Shown here: one piece after another, positions 9,541 through 16,358 of the stretch | Layout of the letters: each line of letters begins with the position of its first letter | How positions within the stretch are numbered: position 1 is the stretch's first letter | Assembly (NCBI RefSeq): GCF_002585305.1 | Contig: NZ_NUNF01000013.1 | Span: 96,728-160,727, forward strand | DNA: 64,000 nt | Direction: 5' to 3' | Source of the DNA: Bacillus sp. AFS037270 | GTDB taxonomy: Bacteria; Bacillota; Bacilli; Bacillales_B; DSM-18226 | Position numbers and translations under genes: made by a program | The notes under the pieces: model-generated | The model's database searches: none | Told to the model about the DNA's origin: nothing | The model's input: the letters and a program-made list of their open reading frames with translations, nothing else

Positions 9541-10725
9541 TTAGTATTCCACTTTTACCGGAAGACCTAGCTCAAGCTTTCCGAACAGTTCTCCTACCCA
9601 ATCAAAATTGAAGGCCGTATGCTGTGCTCCGGCGTGAATATCCCGCCAAAACTGTTGAAGAGGGTGACTCTCACTAGAGGCGGCAGCACCACTGCTAGTG
9701 TAGATGGTTTCCATTGCTTCTGTACACATTTCTGCGCAATAAGCATAATTACAGCGCAAGCGTACCCGTTCCGGATATTCAAGTAACCGTCCGGACTCTA
9801 CTAGTTCTAAGGATTTATGGAGAAGAGCGTCCGCTGCTTCAATTTTTGCCGCTACCTTTGCCAGACGAATTTGCTGATGGGTTAAATTTGCGACTGCTCC
9901 TCCACCCCTAGCTTTATTTTTCCCAATAACTTGGTCACGCCAAATCTCATAAGCTCCTTTGGTTGCTCCGAGAATAACGGATAAAAGCGTAACTGGCATA
10001 ACAGCTGACAATTGAATACGGTAAAGTGGTGCTGTATTCAGGTCCATCCCAGGAGAAATCCCATGAAGATTCCATGGTTCTAACTCCATTGTTCGGTACT
10101 CGGGAACAAAAACGTCGGTTAACTGCAATAAATTACTGCCTGTTCCTCTCATACCAATGACTCGCCAAACATCAATCACTTTTAGGTCGTTTTTAGGAAC
10201 GAGGAAATATAAGACTTTGGTTTCGTCTCCCACTTCCGAAACTGGTGCTGGTGCACTAATCATGATCCAATCACAGTGATTGATTCCTGAGGAGAATCCC
10301 CATTTACCACTTAGTTTGTATCCACCATTAACACGGCTAATTTTTGAATCCGGACTTGGATTAATCGACGTAGCAAGGCATGCATCAGGGTTATTTTTCC
10401 ATACATCCGCTTGTGCCTGGTCTGGAAAAAATGCCAGCATCCAGCTGTGTAATAGTAGAAGTGAATAGCACCAGCCTGTCGAAGCATCTCCTTTAGATAC
10501 TTCTATTGCTGTATCAGCTAATGTTTTCCAACTAAGTTCATGCCCGCCCCAACGGCTCGGAACCAAGGATCGAACCAAGCCTGATGAAATGAATTCTTGG
10601 ATTGTTTCGGGGGGTTGGTGTCTTAGTTCTTCGCCAAGGTTTGGCCGCATTCGTAGGGAAGCAGATAATTCTTTCGCACGCTCGATCGCTTCCACATATG
10701 AGAACTTATTTAATACTTCATTCAT
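9541..10725 (-). CDS. Acyl-CoA dehydrogenase-fold flavin monooxygenase (HsaA/HpaB-like)
   Basis: A 394-residue protein with the acyl-CoA dehydrogenase fold: N-terminal helical domain, middle beta domain (DASTGWCYSLLLLHSW, GGYKLSGKWGFSSGINHCDW, GMRGTGSNLLQLTDVFVPE), then a C-terminal four-helix domain ending in DIHAGAQHTAFNFDW. That ending is typical of group D flavin monooxygenases such as HsaA, which hydroxylate phenolic rings using reduced flavin from a separate reductase. I chose the ATG at 10725 because GAGGAGG sits 8 nt before it and the longer frame would overlap the upstream gene's end. It follows the extradiol dioxygenase by 19 nt. The substrate is inferred to be a phenol produced in this locus. 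Confidence 0.8.
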   Translation of the reverse strand: MNEVLNKFSYVEAIERAKELSASLRMRPNLGEELRHQPPETIQEFISSGLVRSLVPSRWGGHELSWKTLADTAIEVSKGDASTGWCYSLLLLHSWMLAFFPDQAQADVWKNNPDACLATSINPSPDSKISRVNGGYKLSGKWGFSSGINHCDWIMISAPAPVSEVGDETKVLYFLVPKNDLKVIDVWRVIGMRGTGSNLLQLTDVFVPEYRTMELEPWNLHGISPGMDLNTAPLYRIQLSAVMPVTLLSVILGATKGAYEIWRDQVIGKNKARGGGAVANLTHQQIRLAKVAAKIEAADALLHKSLELVESGRLLEYPERVRLRCNYAYCAEMCTEAMETIYTSSGAAASSESHPLQQFWRDIHAGAQHTAFNFDWVGELFGKLELGLPVKVEY

Positions 10726-10744
10726 TTTCTCATCCTCCTCAGGT

Positions 10745-11704
10745 TTATTTGTCAATGTTAGGTGTCCCATACGTGTGGAAAGTGGATGGAAGTGGTGTTC
10801 CCCATGCTAACCCTTTTTTCCGTTCTTCCGGGGTCCAAGTTACCGTTTCCCACTCTGGTGTAAAGATGAGAAAACCGCCCGAGCATACCTCAATTCGATT
10901 ACCTCCAGGCTCATACACGTATACAAACATCGTTTGACCTGCAACATGTTTATTAGGAGGTGCTTCAATGAAAATTCCATTATCTAAAAATACATCGGCT
11001 GCCCGGAGTACCATTTCGGCACTTTCTACTTTGAATGCAGCATGATGGAAACGTCCTTGAGCACCTGATTTATCGAGAGAAATGGCCAGGTCATAGGATT
11101 TATTCGTAACATGCAGCCAAGCGGTTGCCTGTTTGCCTTCATCGGTTATCGCTTGTTCACTTAGTCTGAAACCGAGGTGATTTCGATAAAAAGTACTATC
11201 GGCATCGACATTGGAGCTGAACAAATTAATATGATCCAGCTGCGTCACGCTTGCACCTCTTGCCGAAAACTTTTGAGGCTGATTTTTCAGACCCGGCTTT
11301 AAATGTTCCGGTGTTACAAATTTATCCGCCTCATAAAATACTTCTAATACATGCCCATCCGCATCGTAAAATTGGTAGGATCGTCCATGACCATAATCTC
11401 CATCAGTCCATCCAATTCCGTATCCGCTTTTCTCCAAATCAATAACACGCCGTTCAAGTGCTTGTTCGGAATAGGTCCTTAACGCCACATGTCCTAATCC
11501 AGCCTGACTTGCTTCCGTCAGCTTCAAGCTGTAAAGCCGCTGATCTCCCCAGCCGCGGAGAAAGACAGATTGTCCTTCTTGACGGACGATTTCCATTCCG
11601 AGTAAATCGCGAAAAAATTCAAGACTCTCGGTTGGCTTAGGTGTTAGTAGTTCAATATGTGCCAAGTAGGCGATATCTCGAATGGGTTCGTGACTTGCTG
11701 TCAT
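10745..11704 (-). CDS. Type I extradiol (catechol 2,3-) dioxygenase
   Basis: Two vicinal-oxygen-chelate modules in 319 residues, the classical layout of ring-cleaving catechol 2,3-dioxygenases. The C-terminal module carries the metal triad by position: His158 (QLDHINLF), His220/221 (GRFHHAAF) and Glu272 (NRIEV), with Tyr264 in the VYVYEPGGNR segment. The N-terminal module starts at AYLAHIELL and ends with DGHVLEVFY. It would cleave a catecholic or trihydroxylated ring next to the hydroxyls in an Fe(II)- or Mn(II)-dependent way. Its start codon overlaps the stop codon of the FAH gene by 4 nt (ATGA), which implies translational coupling. Confidence 0.87.
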   Translation of the reverse strand: MTASHEPIRDIAYLAHIELLTPKPTESLEFFRDLLGMEIVRQEGQSVFLRGWGDQRLYSLKLTEASQAGLGHVALRTYSEQALERRVIDLEKSGYGIGWTDGDYGHGRSYQFYDADGHVLEVFYEADKFVTPEHLKPGLKNQPQKFSARGASVTQLDHINLFSSNVDADSTFYRNHLGFRLSEQAITDEGKQATAWLHVTNKSYDLAISLDKSGAQGRFHHAAFKVESAEMVLRAADVFLDNGIFIEAPPNKHVAGQTMFVYVYEPGGNRIEVCSGGFLIFTPEWETVTWTPEERKKGLAWGTPLPSTFHTYGTPNIDK

Positions 11705-12639
11705 GATTCAGTCACCTCCATGATCGTTGTCTCAATCGCACCAATTCCGGAAATTTCCACCCTCACCTTATCACCATGCTTTAAAAACTTGTTCTGTGCT
11801 TCCCCGACACCACCAGGTGTACCAGTAAGGATGATGTCCCCTGGCTCCAAAGTAACGATGCCTGATAAAAATTCAACAAGGTGATTAACATTGAACAACA
11901 GCTGTTCCGTATTGGACTTTTGCCTTAATTCATCGTTAACGGTTAAGCATATGTCTAAGCCGTGCGGATCTGGTATTTCATCCTTTGTGACTAAAACGGG
12001 TCCGAGTGGAAGACTCTTATCTAACGTTTTGCCTTGCAGCCATTGAATAGTTCGTTTTTGCATGTCACGGGCGGTAATATCGTTTGCGACAGTGTAGCCG
12101 AAGACATAGTCCAAGGCATCCTCATATGGAATGTCCTTTCCTTCTTTCCCAATGACAAATGCCAATTCTGCCTCGTAATCTAGCTTTTTAGTCAATTGGG
12201 AATTTAGCGGAAAGGTATCGTTCGGACCGGAAATCGCTGTAGCAAATTTGGCAAAAATAACTGGATGAACTGGGAAATCGCGCTTCATTTCAAGAATATG
12301 ATTCTTGTAATTTAGTCCAACGCAGATGATTTTATTCGGCTTCAGTACGGGTGCCCCGATTTGAACATTTTCTTTTTTATAGAGGACGGAAGACTGTGCA
12401 GCACTTTCAAGTGCATAGGAAACCGCCTCTTTCGCGGTCTTTAGAGCCATGTCGCCATTTGCAATAAACTCTGTTGGATTGGCTGGCAATAAAGCGGTTG
12501 CAATTTCTTTCGCTCTTTGCTGCCCATTTTGATTTAATAGCTCGATATATGCTTCCTGTGGGTCTACAATCGTATTTTCGTCAACTAAAATGCCAAGTCG
12601 TAAAGGTTTATTGTTTGTGGAATAGGTTAGTAATTTCAA
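11701..12639 (-). CDS. Fumarylacetoacetate hydrolase family protein (HpaG/MhpD-like)
   Basis: 312 residues with the FAH C-terminal domain. Metal ligands can be placed at Glu156 and Glu158 (LDYEAELAFVIG) and Asp187 (VANDITARD); ICVGLNYKNH and the late LTGTPGGVG loop are also family hallmarks. Such enzymes hydrolyse or isomerise the open-chain products of extradiol ring cleavage. The start is a TTG at 12639 with GAGGAGG 8 nt upstream, giving the usual KLLTYS N-terminus; an upstream ATG at 12795 would add a non-conserved 52-residue leader. It is the first gene of the four-gene operon ending at 9077. Confidence 0.85.
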   Translation of the reverse strand: MKLLTYSTNNKPLRLGILVDENTIVDPQEAYIELLNQNGQQRAKEIATALLPANPTEFIANGDMALKTAKEAVSYALESAAQSSVLYKKENVQIGAPVLKPNKIICVGLNYKNHILEMKRDFPVHPVIFAKFATAISGPNDTFPLNSQLTKKLDYEAELAFVIGKEGKDIPYEDALDYVFGYTVANDITARDMQKRTIQWLQGKTLDKSLPLGPVLVTKDEIPDPHGLDICLTVNDELRQKSNTEQLLFNVNHLVEFLSGIVTLEPGDIILTGTPGGVGEAQNKFLKHGDKVRVEISGIGAIETTIMEVTES

Positions 12640-13118
12640 GTGATTTCCTCCTCGTATTTTTACAACACAACGATGTGTTTTTCTCTTTAAATTAATGATA
12701 AGCCACAATGAAATTTTTTTGAAATACACATATTGCATTTGAGAAATCATGATTTTAGATAATTTGTCACTTTGTCTTTTCCTCTGCCGTACCAATTCCC
12801 GTTAATTTTTAAGTCGATTTTATAGAATTTGGTTAATTCATAGGAATTCTACAAATTAAATGCTGAATTCTACAAAATAGAGAAGGAATTCTACAATTAT
12901 TAAATTTATTCTACAAATGATGGCTTCGATTCTACATTAGTTGGTAATCAATTACCATTTTAAAAATTAATGGCCCAATTTTTACAAAAAAGGAGGATAA
13001 TTCTACAAAGTCGAATGAATTCGCAACAAAAATTGTAAATTTTGTCCAATTAAACAAAATCCAATTAAAAAGTCCATGGGCAAATCCCAATTTCTAAAAT
13101 AACTTCATGGTAGAACAC
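12640..13118. other. Intergenic region upstream of the FAH operon
   Basis: This stretch holds no gene. It must contain the FAH operon promoter on the minus strand and carries the AT-rich 21-bp-period array described separately. A palindrome CACAACGATGTG at about 12665 may be an operator. I could not assign -10 and -35 boxes with confidence. Confidence 0.5.
12844..13010. repeat. Degenerate array, period 20-21 bp, core TTCTACA
   Basis: The core ATTCTACAA recurs with TTCTACA starting at 12847, 12868, 12889, 12909 and 12930 (spacings 21, 21, 20, 21), and once more at 13001. The bases between cores differ, so this is not a simple perfect tandem repeat; the phase is kept and the filler is not. It lies between the terminator of the qdoI-esterase operon and the promoter region of the FAH operon. 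Function unknown. Confidence 0.8.
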
Positions 13119-13144
13119 AAAAAAAATACCCCTAAACGGAGTAT
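13119..13144 (-). terminator. Rho-independent terminator
   Basis: On the minus strand ATACTCC, a 5-nt loop and GGGGTAT form a 7-bp stem (one G-U pair) followed by eight T. It begins 13 nt past the esterase stop codon and ends the qdoI-esterase operon. Confidence 0.82.
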
Positions 13145-13156
13145 CTATCGACCTAA

Positions 13157-14107
13157 TCAATTTTCATGGAGATGCTTTCGAAAAAAGGATTCTACTAACT
13201 CAAATATTCTTTTTTTACTAGACTCTATCTGTTCAGGTTCCCCTGCTTCAGCCTTACGAAGGGTAACTTGTAGAGGCAGTTCATCCAAACCATTTTTATT
13301 AAAAAATGCATGCCCCATTCCTTCAATCAAACAGAGCGCTGCCTCATTCCCGTGTTCAATCAGTGCTTGATAAAGCAGCTCACTTTGATGAACTGGTACG
13401 GCTGTATCACTTAACCCGTGTAAAATAAGAAATGGCGGGATATTTTCATCAATATAGGTGATTGGATTTGCCTCACGGACAAGGTTTGGAACCGTTTGAA
13501 TGGGTGCTCCCAGCAATTGTGACTCTGGAGAATCTGGGTCAGTATGGCGCTGAACTGCATTAAGACGAATGGATTCCGGATCATCAGAAGAAGCAGCCGT
13601 TGAATTATCGTATTCCTCCATCTGCAAGAAATCTGTAGGACCATACCCGTCAACTACTGCTTGTACGTCACTAAAATATTCCCAATTCCCTAACTTCAAA
13701 TCTTCGAGCCTGCCTGAACCTGTGGTACCGGCCAAAGCCGCTAAATGTCCTCCAGCTGATGACCCCCAGAGGCCAATATGTTTGCTATCAAGACCATACT
13801 CGTTAGCTACCGAACGGAGCCAACGGATTGCGGCCTTTACATCATGAATTTGCGCAGGAAAAATCGCTTCACCGCTTAATCGATACTCAATGCTTGCCAT
13901 AGCATATCCACGTTCAGCAAATCTAACTTTAAATTCCGGTCCTAGCTTTCTATCCCCAATTCGCCAACCTCCGCCGTGGAGCCAGACAATCACTGGCACT
14001 GGCCCCTCTGCTCCGATAGGCAAATAAAGATCCAGAAGTAATGATTTCCCATTTGGTGAGGCAAATTCAACATCCGGTAGGGCCTTTACTTCATACCGAT
14101 TACTCAT
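13157..14107 (-). CDS. Alpha/beta hydrolase esterase (HSL/BD-FAE-like)
   Basis: 316 residues with a carboxylesterase-type alpha/beta hydrolase fold. The oxyanion-hole motif is HGGGWR (residues 44-49), the nucleophile Ser117 lies in GSSAG (115-119), the acid is near HGLSDTAVP and the catalytic His is in EGMGHAF. It lacks a signal peptide. It begins 2 nt after the quercetin-dioxygenase-like gene and shares its terminator, so the two act together. The natural step after flavonol cleavage is hydrolysis of an aryl ester (depside) to protocatechuate and a phloroglucinol carboxylate, and this esterase is a plausible depside hydrolase. That role is inference from the operon. Confidence 0.82.
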   Translation of the reverse strand: MSNRYEVKALPDVEFASPNGKSLLLDLYLPIGAEGPVPVIVWLHGGGWRIGDRKLGPEFKVRFAERGYAMASIEYRLSGEAIFPAQIHDVKAAIRWLRSVANEYGLDSKHIGLWGSSAGGHLAALAGTTGSGRLEDLKLGNWEYFSDVQAVVDGYGPTDFLQMEEYDNSTAASSDDPESIRLNAVQRHTDPDSPESQLLGAPIQTVPNLVREANPITYIDENIPPFLILHGLSDTAVPVHQSELLYQALIEHGNEAALCLIEGMGHAFFNKNGLDELPLQVTLRKAEAGEPEQIESSKKRIFELVESFFRKHLHEN

Positions 14108-14109
14108 CT

Positions 14110-15162
14110 TTAATGAACCTCTTCCACTTCAGTTGGTGGAGGACCTGGAGGCTTGCCTAATAATTTTAAATCGAGCTCATGTATACGCTGGATCACTCGG
14201 TCAAAACGATATGGTGCCGGCTCACTAGGGAAGATTGGATGTTCATACGGATCTCCAAGGATACGGAAAAAGTTTTCAAATTCCCCTGGGGTCAATAATC
14301 CAAAAAACTTTGTATAGTGGGCATCACAGCGGAAGCGATGAGGTGTATTTGCTGGAACATAGGCAAAATCCCCTGGTAATAGGTGCAATACCTCGCCATC
14401 CACCCATAGTGTCATTTCCCCTTGTAAACACATAAATGTTTCGTTGGTCAATTCATGAGCGTGCTCACCAATGGCTTGTCCTTTTGGTCCTTCGGAAACG
14501 AGTACAAGAAATTGGCTGTTTGTTGCTTCTTTTGTCGTTAGGAGTGTATGAACGGTATCACCGCTAAGAAGATGGACTCCTTCCCCTGATTCCAGTACAT
14601 ACGGTTGAACTTCCTGCGGAATGGTAGAGCCTTTAGCCAATTCTGGTAAGCCAGCAGTTGGATGACTAGTGACCAATTTTATATCAATATCAGCAGGTAT
14701 TCGGGTAAAAGTATCCTGGTTTAAGAGGTTCATAGAAACTGGAGGGCGCTCAAACTTAGTAAATGGCTCTCCAATTAGCGAATATAACTTTGCTACATGA
14801 CCGTTAATAGTGAAAGAATAGAAGCGTGTTCGATGGCTTTGCATCCGATAGGCATGTACAGTGCCTGCCGGAATACTTATATAGTCACCAGCAGTTAATA
14901 AATACAATTGTCCATTAAGTTCTACTTCAAGCCTTCCGTCGAGTACAACAATTCCTTCGTGAGCTTGTTCATGTACATGTGCCGGGAAACTGTCACCTTT
15001 TCCACCCCACAATTGAACGATCTCCATCATATCACCGGTGCTTTCAGTTGTAGCAACAATGGAGGCAACCTGGGTACCAAAAAGATATCGCTCTCCCTCT
15101 CCATTTTTAATAAAATATGGTTTCTTCTCGTTAGGTAACTTGCCAACGACTTTTAGAACCAT
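14110..15162 (-). CDS. qdoI: Bicupin quercetin 2,3-dioxygenase-like
   Basis: A 350-residue bicupin closely resembling B. subtilis QdoI (about 337 residues), which opens the flavonol C-ring and releases CO and a depside. Both metal sites are complete: His62, His64, Glu69 and His103 in the first cupin (HVHEQAHEG, AGTVHAYRM), and His234, His236, Glu241 and His275 in the second (EHAHELTNE, ANTPHRFR). These positions coincide with the QdoI metal-site numbering as I recall it. KNGEGERYLFGTQVA near the N-terminus and SGEGVHLLSGD in the second half are also family-specific. A cre-like box lies 33 nt upstream and a LysR gene diverges. Confidence 0.88.
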   Translation of the reverse strand: MVLKVVGKLPNEKKPYFIKNGEGERYLFGTQVASIVATTESTGDMMEIVQLWGGKGDSFPAHVHEQAHEGIVVLDGRLEVELNGQLYLLTAGDYISIPAGTVHAYRMQSHRTRFYSFTINGHVAKLYSLIGEPFTKFERPPVSMNLLNQDTFTRIPADIDIKLVTSHPTAGLPELAKGSTIPQEVQPYVLESGEGVHLLSGDTVHTLLTTKEATNSQFLVLVSEGPKGQAIGEHAHELTNETFMCLQGEMTLWVDGEVLHLLPGDFAYVPANTPHRFRCDAHYTKFFGLLTPGEFENFFRILGDPYEHPIFPSEPAPYRFDRVIQRIHELDLKLLGKPPGPPPTEVEEVH

Positions 15163-15194
15163 CTAACCACTCCTTATCAAATTCCTTTAAATTA

Positions 15195-15208
15195 TTAAGC
15201 GCTTTCAA
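15195..15208 (-). promoter_or_regulatory. CcpA cre-like box
   Basis: Read on the minus strand, TGAAAGCGCTTAAT matches 12 of 14 positions of the cre consensus TGWAANCGNTNWCA. It sits between the qdoI-like start codon and the divergent-promoter region, consistent with catabolite repression by road-block. Confidence 0.55.
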
Positions 15209-15214
15209 AATAAC

Positions 15215-15282
15215 CATAATACGAATGAAGAAAAATTGGAAATATACGTATTCGATTTCTGTAATCCCATTTTCGTATTATT
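15215..15282. promoter_or_regulatory. Candidate LysR operator, three ATACGAA/TTCGTAT boxes
   Basis: The motif AATACGAAT starts at 15218. Its inverted form occurs at 15270-15280 (TTTTCGTATTA) and a related GTATTCG at 15248. The boxes are about 24-30 bp apart and sit midway between qdoI and the divergent LysR gene, as expected for regulator half-sites. No other part of this 266-bp gap shows such symmetry. Confidence 0.5.
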
Positions 15283-15428
15283 TGTTGGGTTTGTCACTTT
15301 AAGAGATCAATTCTTGTGGAAGAATACTAGTTTCTACATCGTGTTAATTCAAGAATAATCGCATAATTTCGACTACTTATTATCTAATATGATAAAATAA
15401 CGGTAAATAAATGACAAGTGAGGACCCT

Positions 15429-16316
15429 ATGGATATTCGACAATTGCGCTATTTTATTACCGTAGCTGAGCACTTAAATTTTACAAAAGCAGCCAACCAA
15501 CTCTATGTTGCTCAATCAGCGATCAGCCATCAGATTGCCGATTTGGAAGAACAAGTGGGCGTAAAATTATTTATTCGAAATAAGCGCTCCGTCCAGCTTA
15601 CACCGGCTGGGGCTGTCTTTTTAAAAGATGCAATGGAGATTGTAGAAAAAACATCGGGGGCCATCGAAAAAGCTAAACAAACGGATGCAGGTGTGATTGG
15701 CAGTATTTCGATTGGTTTTTTGAGTGTTCATGTTCGTGGTTTTCTACCAGAGGTTATCAAACGGTTCCGTGAACTTTATCCGAAGGTAGACCTACAGCTG
15801 AACCACTTCCCTAGTAAAATGCTAAAAGAAGCGTTGGAAGAAGGAGAATTGGACATCGCTTTTACACAGCCGTCTGGGTTAAATAGAATTGAAGAAATTG
15901 AGATTCAAACGGTAGCAAAAGATAAATATTGTATTGTTATGCATAAGAACCACCCTCTTGCTAATCGCAAAACAATTAAGCTTGTTGATCTTGCCACAGA
16001 GCCATTCATTATCCATAACCGTCATGATTCACCTATAGGTTCCTATGATTTTATCGTCCATTTATGTGAACAAAATGGGCTGACTCCGAGAATTGTGAGT
16101 CAACCGCGCTTTGTTGATACTGTACCGATTCTCGTTGAATCTGAAATGGGCATCTCTATACTGCCAAAAAGCTTTGAAGCGGTATCCAGCCCTACGCTTC
16201 GATTTATCGAAATTGACGGCCTGGAGGGGCATGATTTTGAACTCGTTATGGCATGGAAGAAAAACAATTTGAATCCGTCTATATCACTGTTTCTAGATGT
16301 TCTATGCATAAAATAA
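15429..16316 (+). CDS. LysR family regulator of the qdoI-like locus
   Basis: 295 residues: an N-terminal winged helix (MDIRQLRYFITVAEHLNFTK, then ANQLYVAQSAISHQIADLE) and a C-terminal effector-binding domain beginning near GSISIGFLSV. I chose the ATG at 15429 because AGTGAGGA precedes it and MDIRQLRYF is the standard LysR start; an in-frame ATG at 15411 would add six atypical residues. It diverges from the qdoI-esterase operon, so it is the probable activator responding to a flavonol or phenolic breakdown product. The effector is not deducible. Confidence 0.88.
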   Translation: MDIRQLRYFITVAEHLNFTKAANQLYVAQSAISHQIADLEEQVGVKLFIRNKRSVQLTPAGAVFLKDAMEIVEKTSGAIEKAKQTDAGVIGSISIGFLSVHVRGFLPEVIKRFRELYPKVDLQLNHFPSKMLKEALEEGELDIAFTQPSGLNRIEEIEIQTVAKDKYCIVMHKNHPLANRKTIKLVDLATEPFIIHNRHDSPIGSYDFIVHLCEQNGLTPRIVSQPRFVDTVPILVESEMGISILPKSFEAVSSPTLRFIEIDGLEGHDFELVMAWKKNNLNPSISLFLDVLCIK

Positions 16317-16317
16317 A

Positions 16318-16349
16318 GAAAGCCTGTCAATTGAGACAGGCTTGTCTTT
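16318..16349. terminator. Bidirectional Rho-independent terminator
   Basis: A perfect 9-bp stem AAGCCTGTC / GACAGGCTT with a 6-nt loop (16320-16343) has T-rich tails in both directions. It separates the convergent LysR gene and rhaEW. Confidence 0.85.
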
Positions 16350-16358
16350 ATTCCTTTA

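Noticed and set aside
10726..10770. Longer N-terminus for the flavin monooxygenase (start at 10770)
   Set aside because: It would overlap the upstream gene by 26 nt and lacks a ribosome site, whereas GAGGAGG precedes the ATG at 10725.
12640..12795. 52-residue N-terminal extension of the FAH-family protein
   Set aside because: The extension is basic, unlike the family, and the TTG at 12639 has a near-perfect ribosome site.
12844..13010. Replication origin or DnaA-box cluster
   Set aside because: The core TTCTACA is not a DnaA box (TTATCCACA) and no origin genes are nearby.
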